This document shows positions 32,741-39,959 of a DNA stretch of 64,000 bases, in pieces (positions within the stretch are counted from its first letter, which is position 1; each line of letters opens with the position of its first letter). The position numbers were made by a program, and so were the translations under genes. Source of the stretch: Cohnella lupini. GTDB taxonomy: Bacteria; Bacillota; Bacilli; Paenibacillales; Paenibacillaceae. The DNA lies in NCBI RefSeq assembly GCF_003386205.1, contig NZ_QRDY01000010.1, positions 62,001 to 126,000 on the forward strand, read 5' to 3'. The notes below the pieces were generated by a model. It searched no databases. It was not told where the DNA came from and worked only from the letters and a program-made list of their open reading frames with translations.

Positions 32741-33007
32741 CTATTCCCTAACGAAAGGCAGCAATCGTTCGGCCAGCTTGCCCGAATCGACTTCATACGT
32801 GCCCGAGCGAACTTCGTTCTTCAAGCTCTCGATGCGTTGAGCCCGATTCGGATCGTCCGCGCGTTGAGCGCCAAGCAGTTCCATCGCCTCTGCGGAAAAT
32901 TGAACCTCGTCCAAGCGGCGTTTGCCGGTAGATTGGTTCGTGCGCGCTTCCGATTGCTGCTGATAAGTGCGGTAGGCACCGATGCGTTGAGTATCATTAA
33001 TTTTCAC
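32741..33007 (-). CDS. flgM: Anti-sigma-D factor FlgM
   Basis: About 88 residues: KINDTQRIGAYRTYQQQSEA, then a DEVQFSAEAMELLGAQRADD segment and RIESLKNEVRSGTYEVDSGK, the FlgM signature, ending LAERLLPFVRE. The best start is a GTG at 33007 with GGGGTGA five bases upstream; the frame itself is open to 33046. FlgM holds sigma-D inactive until the hook is complete. A sigma-D-like promoter lies about 145 bases upstream, giving feedback control. Confidence 0.9.
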   Translation of the reverse strand: MKINDTQRIGAYRTYQQQSEARTNQSTGKRRLDEVQFSAEAMELLGAQRADDPNRAQRIESLKNEVRSGTYEVDSGKLAERLLPFVRE

Positions 33008-33124
33008 GAGTATCACCCCAATCAAGTAAAACGGTTTCACCATCATAAAAAACGGCAGAACGCGTTTGTATCGAGCGATCAGACGAGAATAAGGGATTCA
33101 AAGACTTATGCCTTCTGATCGAAA

Positions 33125-33159
33125 TAAAAAAACCGATAATGTCTACCCCTATTATCGGT
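33125..33159 (-). terminator. Intrinsic terminator after the YvyF-type gene
   Basis: ACCGATAAT / ATTATCGGT, a perfect 9-bp inverted repeat with a 10-base loop (33132-33159), is followed on the minus strand by a run of seven T. It would stop transcripts from the YvyF-type gene before flgM. The upstream arm of the stem is also the -10 box of the flgM promoter. Confidence 0.8.
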
Positions 33160-33179
33160 CAATGTTTATGAAATGTTTA
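33152..33179 (-). promoter_or_regulatory. Candidate sigma-D promoter of flgM, inside a terminator stem
   Basis: TAAA (33176-33179), 16 bases, then ACCGATAA (33152-33159) on the minus strand: identical boxes and spacing to the hag site. The -10 box is one arm of the terminator hairpin, so RNA started here (about base 33145) has only the downstream arm and cannot form the terminator. Confidence 0.75.
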
Positions 33180-33188
33180 GAGTTGCGA

Positions 33189-33602
33189 TTATTTCCTGTC
33201 ATGAAGACGATCGCCGATCCGGTAAGCGCCTCTGTTCCGGTCATCCGGGTTATGTTGGAGCATCCCCGTGGAGCTGGCGTTCTTTACGTCGCGTTGCAAG
33301 CGCTTCTTGCAAGAATCGCAGATGTGGCCTTCCCGAATAAGCATCCCGCAGGATTCGCATGGATAGGACATATTCGGTGCGTTGACCAAAGATATCCGGC
33401 CTTCTCGAATCCATCTGGTAATCTGCTTAATGCTAATCTCCATATCTTCGGAGAGCTTTTGGATATCCAGCCCTTTGTTCGAACGCAAATGATCCACGGT
33501 TCTCTCGTAATCTTTTTCTAACAACTGATGACAATTATTGCAAACGTCGCGGAAGTTCTTGTCGAACAATTTCTCGCATCTCGGACAGTAGGTTAAATTC
33601 AC
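33189..33602 (-). CDS. yvyF: Flagellar operon protein, TIGR03826/YvyF family
   Basis: A 137-residue protein with two zinc-ribbon-like cysteine pairs around a helix-turn-helix-like middle: NLTYCPRCEKLF and DVCNNCHQLL at the N-terminus; KLSEDMEISIKQITRWIREG in the middle; and YPCESCGMLIREGHICDSCK near residue 85. B. subtilis yvyF lies in the same place between comFC and flgM. The start is GTG with GAGGAG eight bases upstream. It may regulate flagellar genes, but the function is not settled. Confidence 0.9.
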   Translation of the reverse strand: MNLTYCPRCEKLFDKNFRDVCNNCHQLLEKDYERTVDHLRSNKGLDIQKLSEDMEISIKQITRWIREGRISLVNAPNMSYPCESCGMLIREGHICDSCKKRLQRDVKNASSTGMLQHNPDDRNRGAYRIGDRLHDRK

Positions 33603-33686
33603 TTAATCATCTCCTCGACTTCCGACATCAATCGACTAATATACATGCATTGTACTAAATATTTGAAATTATCGCCATCGATTTGT

Positions 33687-34874
33687 TTACGCCGATGCGG
33701 ACGGAGATGAGACCGGAGCTTCCTTCGATGGTTTCCGCGGAACTGCCGCCTCTAGCTGTGCGGGTACGCTTCCGAACAATAGCCAGGACCAACCGGTCAT
33801 TCTGCTTATCAACGTAACGACGACCCAAGATATGAGCAAAGCGCATAAGAATCCGCCCGCATACCAAGCATGGTAGACCATCGTGCCTCCGCCATCCAAC
33901 GGAAATTTGCGGTAGACGAGCAAGATAAGGGGATGGAACAAGTAAACGCCGAACGATACGACACCTAAATGACGAAGCCTTCCGACCCAGAAGGAGCTAT
34001 TCATGCGGCCGCCGATCAGGAAAGCAATCTGTATCAGAACCAGAGGCGTCAGCATCGTATAGATGTCCCATAAGCCGTCATATAGCGCATTGTGGTATAC
34101 CGTCTGATACATTCTCTGATTGTAGAAAATCCTTACATAAGCGATGCCCGAAGCCAGCCACGCGGACCAAAGAGCGATCCAAAGCACGATTTTTGTTTTT
34201 GTGATCGTATCCTTGGCGATAATGAGCCAAGCTTTAATCTTGTCGAAATAAATACCGAGCCACGCCCCGAGAAAATATTGACCGAAGTAAGTCGGTGACC
34301 AACTTCCTCGATTTGTAACCTGCCAGTACTCTCTGTTGTACAAGAAAAATGCCCACTGTAAACCGACTCCGACGATAACGGCGGTAGCCGCCAACCAGCG
34401 GAAGCGCTTGAAGAGATAAAGTAAAATCGGAAACATCAAGTATAGCTGAATACTTATAAACACAAAATAGAGGTGAGTATACGCCTGACCGTGCAGAATT
34501 TTGTCCCAGTAACTCGGCCACATTCGGGATAGCTCCCACGCGAAGCCGTTCTGGTACCAACGCAACGCAAAATAAATCGTGGAAAAGATCATGTACGGCA
34601 CTACGATGTACAACAACCGATTACGATAAAATTTCTTGAAGCGTTGTACCGTTAACGGCTGCGGATAATAGTTGTAGAACAGCACGAAGCTACTGAGAAG
34701 GATAAACGACGTCGTTCCTATTTTCGAGAATATATTCAGGAAATTATAGACGCCGTACAGGCTCGTTTCCTTCATGTCCACCGTTGCGAACGAGGTGGAG
34801 TGAACCATTAACACGCCTAGAATGGCGATGCCCCGTACTATGTCGATTTCCGTTAATTTCGCGCGACGTTCCAT
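33687..34874 (-). CDS. Membrane acyltransferase, acyltransferase-3 family
   Basis: About 395 residues with some ten membrane segments. The opening EIDIVRGIAILGVLMVHSTS carries the conserved Arg and His of the family, and FILLSSFVLFYNYYP follows. HLGVVSFGVYLFHPLILLVY near residue 310 is typical of O-acyltransferases acting on surface polysaccharides. The frame opens at 34928, but GGGAGG lies five bases before the ATG at 34874. It sits between comFC and yvyF, where B. subtilis has no such gene, so it is probably an insertion. The substrate is unknown; surface glycan O-acetylation is likely. Confidence 0.85.
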   Translation of the reverse strand: MERRAKLTEIDIVRGIAILGVLMVHSTSFATVDMKETSLYGVYNFLNIFSKIGTTSFILLSSFVLFYNYYPQPLTVQRFKKFYRNRLLYIVVPYMIFSTIYFALRWYQNGFAWELSRMWPSYWDKILHGQAYTHLYFVFISIQLYLMFPILLYLFKRFRWLAATAVIVGVGLQWAFFLYNREYWQVTNRGSWSPTYFGQYFLGAWLGIYFDKIKAWLIIAKDTITKTKIVLWIALWSAWLASGIAYVRIFYNQRMYQTVYHNALYDGLWDIYTMLTPLVLIQIAFLIGGRMNSSFWVGRLRHLGVVSFGVYLFHPLILLVYRKFPLDGGGTMVYHAWYAGGFLCALLISWVVVTLISRMTGWSWLLFGSVPAQLEAAVPRKPSKEAPVSSPSASA

Positions 34875-34998
34875 GAGGGCCTCCCACCGGTGCTTCACCG
34901 ATTTCATTTTATAACTGCGAGCAGACAAGTCTCTTAATCATAGCACAGCGAGAATCTCGTCGAATAGTAGAATCGTTTGTCATCTGTTACTGATTTTT

Positions 34999-35760
34999 CT
35001 ACGAACGCGCCCATAAAAGTCCATAAACATCGGGTCTGTTCTCCATATGGAACGACTCCCTCAAAACACGAGCACACTCGTCCAGCGTACTTCCGGTGGT
35101 ATAGATGTCGTCGATAAGAAGAATCCCCGTAGAAGCGACGCTCGTCGAAAATAATCCCGAGGATTCGGCCGCGAAGTTGCCTCTCATGTCGACCACCCGG
35201 CTCCGGCGGCTTTTGAGGCTTTGTTTCTCGGTGTGACGTAAACGAAAGAGCAAAGTCTCATAGTCAAGGCCGTACCATTCGGCCAACCTTCGAGCAAGCC
35301 GTTCCGCTTGGTTAAATCCTCTGTCCCGCATTCTTTCCGGCGCTATCGGAACTGCGGTTATGATTTGGAAACCAGTTGTCACAGTTCCTGTAAGCCGTTC
35401 GTATGCGAAAGCGAGTACGGCAGCCAATACGGACTCCAGTTGTTCGTTTCCACGATATTTATAGAGGGCCAGCCAATCCTTCATCGTATTGTCGTAACGA
35501 ACCGCGCAACGGCTAAGCGCGTAATTCCTCGCCTTCCTTCTGACGCAATCCTCGCATCGTTCCATTCTGCCGCATATCCGGCATAACGGATGAACGATCC
35601 AAGGGATCGATCTCAAACAAGAGGCGCAAAGGGAAGACAAGATTCGGCGCGGCGTCGGGTGTCGAACCGGAATGGCAGAGCTTGAATTCACGGCATTGCG
35701 TCCGCATACCGGACAAGCCGCCTCACTCGGCGCAAACCACGAACGGAAGTTGATGGGCAT
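34999..35760 (-). CDS. comFC: ComF family phosphoribosyltransferase-like competence protein
   Basis: A 253-residue protein. The N-terminus has zinc-finger cysteines (ACPVCGRN, SLCASCLRSIPW, PLCRICGRMERCEDCVRR) and the C-terminus a type I phosphoribosyltransferase fold: FQIITAVPIAPERMRDRGFN, KQSLKSRRSRVVDMRGNF, and the PRPP-binding ILLIDDIYTTGSTLDECARV. ComFC acts with ComFA in DNA uptake. comFA ends 170 bases upstream. Confidence 0.92.
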   Translation of the reverse strand: MPINFRSWFAPSEAACPVCGRNAVNSSSAIPVRHPTPRRILSSLCASCLRSIPWIVHPLCRICGRMERCEDCVRRKARNYALSRCAVRYDNTMKDWLALYKYRGNEQLESVLAAVLAFAYERLTGTVTTGFQIITAVPIAPERMRDRGFNQAERLARRLAEWYGLDYETLLFRLRHTEKQSLKSRRSRVVDMRGNFAAESSGLFSTSVASTGILLIDDIYTTGSTLDECARVLRESFHMENRPDVYGLLWARS

Positions 35761-35929
35761 ATTTAACTACCACCTATCATAAGACGAGGATGGATACTAT
35801 TAAGTTTCGATTTCAGCAGAGAGAACGGTGGGATTTTCAACGTTGAATCAGTGATAGAGCATATTCAGAGAATAGGGATAAGTCGATGTTCCTACTCCAT
35901 GCGCATAAAAAAATAAAAACTGAAGAGGA

Positions 35930-37888
35930 TTAGGCATTGGCATGCAGGTAACCCTTACGTCTCGCTATCGAGTTCATTCTGCGAATCTGCCTTATAGAGT
36001 TTCTCTGAGCGTTCGTCCACGTCGGCGCGCCGTAAAATACGAACCCTGCAGGGTCGGCACCGGATCTTCCGGCTCTTCCGGCCATCTGAACTAGCGAAGC
36101 CTCGTCGAACAAGGGATTATTCGCGTCAAGAATATAAACGTCGCTCTTGGGAATCGTTACGCCGCGCTCCAATATGGTGGTCGTCACGAGCACTTGAGTG
36201 TTCTTCTGCCGGAAAGAAACCACTTTGTCGGATCTGTCCCCGTCCTTGGACGAAGTTCCCGCTATGATTTCTGGGGAGATGCCCAGATCCGCAGCTTTAT
36301 CGCGAAGCAGGTTGACGAATGGATCAACTTGCCGAACATAAGGGACGAACAGAAAGATCTGCGCCCCCCTTCCGATCGAATGCTTAAGAGATATCGAAAA
36401 CTTTGCCGGAAGGACTTGTTTGCGCAACAGACCCGATATTAACGGCAACTCAAGACGTCGGGGCTCCGGCAAAGGGTGACGGTGGAATCTCGCGGGAACT
36501 CGCGCGCAGGGTAATTTTCCTTTTGCGACAGCTTGTTGCATTTTTTTCGGTGGGGTCGCGCTCAGGAGGATCGTGGTTCCCGAAGTTTTTTGGCATTTCT
36601 CTGCCGCGTAATGGAGCATTGGATCGTTATGGAACGGAAAAGCATCCAACTCGTCTATGATGACAAGATCAAAAGCTTCTTGGAACCGAAGCAATTGATG
36701 GGTCGTTGCCAGAGTGAGTGGCCGGTTCTCCCACCGGTCGGAGCTTCCGCCGTATAAGACGGAGCTTCCGTAATCGGGAAATGCCTTTGCCAGCCTCGGC
36801 GCCAGCTCGAGCACCACGTCTTTGCGCGGAGTGGCCACGAGAGCCCGACCGCCGCGAGTTAACACCGCTTCGAGCAGCGGAAAAATCATTTCCGTTTTAC
36901 CCGCTCCAGTTACGGCCCATAACAGGAAGGAGCGGCTCCGGGTGTGCACGGTATTGTCGTGCGGCGACAATATGAAGCTTAAAGCAGCCTCTGCCGCTTC
37001 GCTCTGGGCGGGGCTGAGTCCCCAGCGGTCTGCGAGGCTTGTGGGGCGCAGGTTAGTCAGCGTCGGAAACGGGCTTAAAGGGACAGGTAGGGATTGTTGA
37101 TCAGGCGTCCCCGAAGACTTCGGGACGCCTACGATAAGCAGGCCGCACTCCCGGCTGCGGCCCATCGTCAGGCAAGCCTCGCAGTATGCGCAGGCTTGCC
37201 CGCAGGCGGCGCAATGCGTGCGCCGCAGCTTGTCCTTGCCGCCGCAACGCCGGCAAGCCAGTACCTCGGGGCCGCGCCGCGAAGCCGCGAGCCCCGGCAG
37301 GCAAGCGGCGCGCAGCCGCTCGGCCCAAGCGCGGAGTCCGCGCAGCGGCGGAGCGACTGGATTGGGGGCCACGGCAGCGGTCAGCTGCATGGCCCCCGTG
37401 AGCGCCGCGAGCTGCAGCGCGGCGCGGTGCATGGCGGCGGGATACTCCGCCGGCAGGAGGCCGTCCAGCAATTGGACGGCTTCCTCGAGGAGCAGCGAGC
37501 GCCCCTCCAACAGCGAAGCAACCATTCGTGCCAGTTGCGGCAACCTGTCCAAGGCTTGCACCTTTAAACTCCGCCCAACCTCTTTTACCATTTCAAAGGT
37601 CAAGCCATTCTCTCGCACTTCCGCCGCCCATACCTCGTGAACGATACTACGGAAATCATCTGCCCAATCCCTGCGTGGCGTGTCACCTTTAACCCCTAGA
37701 TCCTCCCCACTCCAACGCTTCTCCAGCACTCGACACACTCTTTCCGCTACTCCCAGAGGAATTATTTCTCTGATACGTATCATATGAACCTCTCTATTAC
37801 TCCAATAGAATTGGTCCGCTTCCCAAGCAATCGTGAACAAGGCCCGATAGCTCGTCCCCTCATTCACCGCATAAAGCACGACTTTCAT
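35930..37888 (-). CDS. comFA: ComFA, DNA uptake helicase
   Basis: About 652 residues. After a variable N-terminal region there is a four-cysteine zinc finger series (LACRRCGGKDKLRRTHCAAC, then CEACLTMGRSREC). The DEAD-like helicase follows: LLWAVTGAGKTEMIFPLLEA (Walker A), FDLVIIDELDAFPFHND (DEAD-box variant) and TILLSATPP (motif III). The C-terminal helicase domain has VLVTTTILERGVTIPKSDVY and QMAGRAGRSGADPAGFVF. ComFA drives single-stranded DNA import. The frame is open to 38041, but the ATG at 37888 follows a strong GGGGG site and starts the usual MKVVLYAV. The stretch coding for about residues 150-250 is much richer in G+C than its surroundings. Confidence 0.92.
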   Translation of the reverse strand: MKVVLYAVNEGTSYRALFTIAWEADQFYWSNREVHMIRIREIIPLGVAERVCRVLEKRWSGEDLGVKGDTPRRDWADDFRSIVHEVWAAEVRENGLTFEMVKEVGRSLKVQALDRLPQLARMVASLLEGRSLLLEEAVQLLDGLLPAEYPAAMHRAALQLAALTGAMQLTAAVAPNPVAPPLRGLRAWAERLRAACLPGLAASRRGPEVLACRRCGGKDKLRRTHCAACGQACAYCEACLTMGRSRECGLLIVGVPKSSGTPDQQSLPVPLSPFPTLTNLRPTSLADRWGLSPAQSEAAEAALSFILSPHDNTVHTRSRSFLLWAVTGAGKTEMIFPLLEAVLTRGGRALVATPRKDVVLELAPRLAKAFPDYGSSVLYGGSSDRWENRPLTLATTHQLLRFQEAFDLVIIDELDAFPFHNDPMLHYAAEKCQKTSGTTILLSATPPKKMQQAVAKGKLPCARVPARFHRHPLPEPRRLELPLISGLLRKQVLPAKFSISLKHSIGRGAQIFLFVPYVRQVDPFVNLLRDKAADLGISPEIIAGTSSKDGDRSDKVVSFRQKNTQVLVTTTILERGVTIPKSDVYILDANNPLFDEASLVQMAGRAGRSGADPAGFVFYGAPTWTNAQRNSIRQIRRMNSIARRKGYLHANA

Positions 37889-37913
37889 CCTATCGCCCCC
37901 TTCTTCGAACAAC

Positions 37914-38021
37914 AAAAAAACACACCCCGATCGCCATAACGGCGTCCGAAAGTGTGCTTCACCCGGATTCCCAACTCTTTTCTGATATCGCAAGTATATG
38001 ACAAATGTTGAACGCCGGCAA
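37914..38021 (-). promoter_or_regulatory. comFA promoter and leader terminator
   Basis: TTGCCG (38016-38021), 17 bases, then TATACT (37993-37998) on the minus strand form a plausible sigma-A promoter just after the upstream gene's stop. About 30 bases on, a hairpin (37921-37956; CACAC/GTGTG base, CGCC/GGCG top, G-U pairs between) is followed by seven T (37914-37920), right before the comFA ribosome site. It can end the upstream gene's transcript, but RNA started at this promoter must also cross it. No ComK boxes are obvious. Confidence 0.55.
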
Positions 38022-38054
38022 TGATTATTCCTTCCTCTCAATACGGCAGATCTT

Positions 38055-38504
38055 TTACAGCGGCAATCGCATGACGTCGTCCATCCGGTTCAATTCTACC
38101 CAGACGACCTTCCCGTTTCCATTGCGAACGCTTTCCGATCTCGGAGCAGAGTTCCCGACCTCCAAACCTTCGGCTGCATCCGATTCCGTCGGAGCTTCCG
38201 TCGCGCCTGTCCTTCTTACCCATTCGATTCCCGTATCCGTCCGTGCAAAGCGCTCCATGATTTTTCCCGTATCGTCCGTAGACTGGTCAAGCACGACCGT
38301 TATTCCAATTTCCGTACCGGTCCGTCTCGAAAATTGCTGAAGCGCTCTAATATACCCTTCGATCTGCATTTGGTGGTTACCAGCGACTAGCACGTAATGG
38401 TGGTGATCCTCTTTTGAACGGCGCCGGATGATCCAGTGCGCAAATACCGCGGCAACCGCGTAGAACGCGAGAATCCATAATAAATCCGGAATCAATACGG
38501 CCAC
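38055..38504 (-). CDS. Small membrane-anchored protein, unknown function
   Basis: A 149-residue protein with one N-terminal membrane helix (LIPDLLWILAFYAVAAVFAH) followed by basic residues (WIIRRRSKEDHHH) that suggest an in-cytoplasm C-terminus. The soluble part contains HYVLVAGNHQMQIEGYIRAL and GITVVLDQSTDDTGKIMERF, which recalls the first half of a GT2 fold (the VVDxSTDDT strand), but it lacks any DxD site and is too short to be an enzyme. An acidic, Pro/Ser-rich stretch follows. It lies upstream of comFA with the leader terminator between. Confidence 0.65.
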   Translation of the reverse strand: MAVLIPDLLWILAFYAVAAVFAHWIIRRRSKEDHHHYVLVAGNHQMQIEGYIRALQQFSRRTGTEIGITVVLDQSTDDTGKIMERFARTDTGIEWVRRTGATEAPTESDAAEGLEVGNSAPRSESVRNGNGKVVWVELNRMDDVMRLPL

Positions 38505-38671
38505 CTCCTTTGTCGTGAAGGTAAGTACACGTCCGCCTAAGCGCCAAAATTCCCCTTAGCCTCAGTGGATCGTCTACTCGTTCAACAATATATGCCGCCT
38601 GAGAGAATGGAGTTCCGAACTCCAGTTTGTAACGCTATCAGATTCCCTCAAAGAAGAATTTTATCTATATA

Positions 38672-38798
38672 TTGACAATTTTATTGCATTCATTTTACAA
38701 TAAGCTTAATTTTCATCGTTAATATCGTATACGGTCGTGAAGCACACGCCGCTTTCTCGTCAGCTCTAGCTGAACGAGGAGCGGCTATTTTATTTTTT
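38672..38798 (+). promoter_or_regulatory. Sigma-A promoter and leader terminator (possible attenuator)
   Basis: TTGACA (38672-38677), 18 bases, TACAAT (38696-38701) is a strong sigma-A promoter on the plus strand. The leader of about 100 bases contains a long hairpin at 38748-38785 (GCCGCT/AGCGGC base, then a CTCGT/ACGAG stretch and a CAGCT-type top), followed by TATTTTATTTTTT (38786-38798). The ribosome site GGGAGG lies directly after. No plus-strand gene lies upstream that would need a terminator here. The 309-base gap to the minus-strand gene holds nothing else I can name. Confidence 0.7.
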
Positions 38799-38813
38799 CG
38801 GGAGGAATGAATA

Positions 38814-39494
38814 ATGGAATTCGAAACGGCTTATGCGCAGTTTATGGAGGACCACAAGAAAGCAAGGCGAGGAGAGAGATTTCGGAGGTTAACGGAAGGA
38901 CACGGCCACGCGGAGAAAATGTTACTTGAAAATGTATGGTGGCCCGCATTCCGTAGTTTCGAGAACTTGCATCCGGAGTACGAGGTTAGCGACTTTAAGG
39001 ATGGAGCGAGGTTTCTGGACTATGCTTTCTTGTTAGATTACATGCTGCTGAACGTTGAAATTGACGGTTACAAATCCCATGCGAAAGATATTGATCGCAA
39101 CAAATTCTCAGACAACCTCATGAGACAAAATCACCTCATTCTTGATGGATGGAGAATCCTTCGTTTTTCGTATGACGACATAGTTGAACGTCCGCGCATG
39201 TGTCAACAAATCCTACAACAATTCATGGGCAGGTGGACAGATGGTAGACGGTTCAATCTCCTATCTACTCTGAAAGCCGAGGAACGCGATATCCTGCGCA
39301 TGGCGTTAAGACGCAGGAGAATTATACGCCCTAAGGATGTCTGTCAGTTATTAGTCGTAGAGAGCCAGAAGGCTCGCAAGCTTCTACGCAATCTGTGTAA
39401 TAAGAATTTATTGATCCCGCATGGTACGGGTAGCGCTCGTATTTTCAGCTATAAGTTGGCTGATTTCGTGACCGCTGATGATCTTGGACTGTAA
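38814..39494 (+). CDS. DUF559/Vsr-like endonuclease-domain protein with C-terminal winged helix
   Basis: A 226-residue protein. Residues about 30-130 look like a PD-(D/E)xK nuclease of the Vsr/DUF559 kind: MLLENVWWPAFRSFENLHPE, an acidic strand RFLDYAFLLDYMLLNVEIDG where D...ExD could bind metal, then DRNKFSDNLMRQNHLILDGW and RILRFSYDDIVE. Residues 145-225 look like a winged-helix domain, including LRRRRIIRPKDVCQLL and ARKLLRNLCNKNLL. It is one of two plus-strand genes, alone between minus-strand blocks, with its own promoter. Role is unknown; DNA repair or defence against foreign DNA are possibilities. Confidence 0.7.
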   Translation: MEFETAYAQFMEDHKKARRGERFRRLTEGHGHAEKMLLENVWWPAFRSFENLHPEYEVSDFKDGARFLDYAFLLDYMLLNVEIDGYKSHAKDIDRNKFSDNLMRQNHLILDGWRILRFSYDDIVERPRMCQQILQQFMGRWTDGRRFNLLSTLKAEERDILRMALRRRRIIRPKDVCQLLVVESQKARKLLRNLCNKNLLIPHGTGSARIFSYKLADFVTADDLGL

Positions 39495-39605
39495 ATAACG
39501 ATTACATTCATCATTATTCGGCGCCATTCAATAGTTTTGTAGTAGATAAAGATGCAGAACATTCTACTTTCCGCAAATTCTCGGAACTAACACCTCATGG
39601 CGATC

Positions 39606-39683
39606 AAAGTACGATGTATCACATTGCTATCTAGGTTCGTTTTCACTAATTTCGGGAAACAACGATATATATCATCGTACTTT
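39606..39683. repeat. 11-bp inverted repeat with 56-base spacer
   Basis: AAAGTACGATG (39606-39616) and its exact complement CATCGTACTTT (39673-39683) flank a 56-base AT-rich segment in the gap after the nuclease-like gene. It has no T tract and no coding capacity. It could be the end of a small mobile element, a protein-binding site pair or a long hairpin. The rest of the 465-base gap (39495-39959) holds a tandem repeat and the degU terminator. Confidence 0.6.
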
Positions 39684-39701
39684 AGGCCGAATAGGTAGTG
39701 G

Positions 39702-39807
39702 TTTGCTGGGTTTGCTGGGTTTGCTGGGTTTGCTGGGTTTGCCGGGTTTGCCGGGTTTGCCGGGTTTGCCGGGTTTGCCGGGTTTGCTGGGTTTGCGGGG
39801 TTTGCGG
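39702..39807. repeat. 9-bp tandem repeat, 11 full copies plus a partial
   Basis: Units are TTTGCTGGG (4), TTTGCCGGG (5), TTTGCTGGG (1) and TTTGCGGGG (1), followed by a 7-base partial copy. Variants differ only at the sixth base and are grouped in blocks, as expected from slippage. The unit length is a multiple of three, so it stays open as (GLL/GLP) in one plus frame, but the surrounding frame has no ribosome site and no recognisable protein. Confidence 0.9.
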
Positions 39808-39843
39808 AATGCGGAGACTTACTGTTTCTGGTTCCGTCGCAAC

Positions 39844-39891
39844 AAAAATTCGCGGCCGCCCTGGTCGGTGAGAGACCAGGGAAGCCGCGAA
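39844..39891 (-). terminator. Intrinsic terminator of degS-degU
   Basis: Nested inverted repeats TTCGCGGC/GCCGCGAA (39849-39856 with 39884-39891) and CCCTGGTC/GACCAGGG (39859-39866 with 39874-39881) form a long stem. On the minus strand it is followed by a T run (39844-39848), so it ends transcripts coming from degU. Confidence 0.85.
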
Positions 39892-39959
39892 CGATGTAAG
39901 CTGCGATTATGTAGTTTGTTGCTATTAAGAGGTTTATTCCTGTTGAGGCTTTATTCCTC

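Noticed and set aside
37094..37567. Plus-strand Arg/Ala-rich frame in comFA
   Set aside because: High G+C shadow frame opposite a recognised gene.
39606..39683. Rho-independent terminator for the nuclease-like gene
   Set aside because: The arms are 56 bases apart and no T tract follows the second arm on the plus strand.
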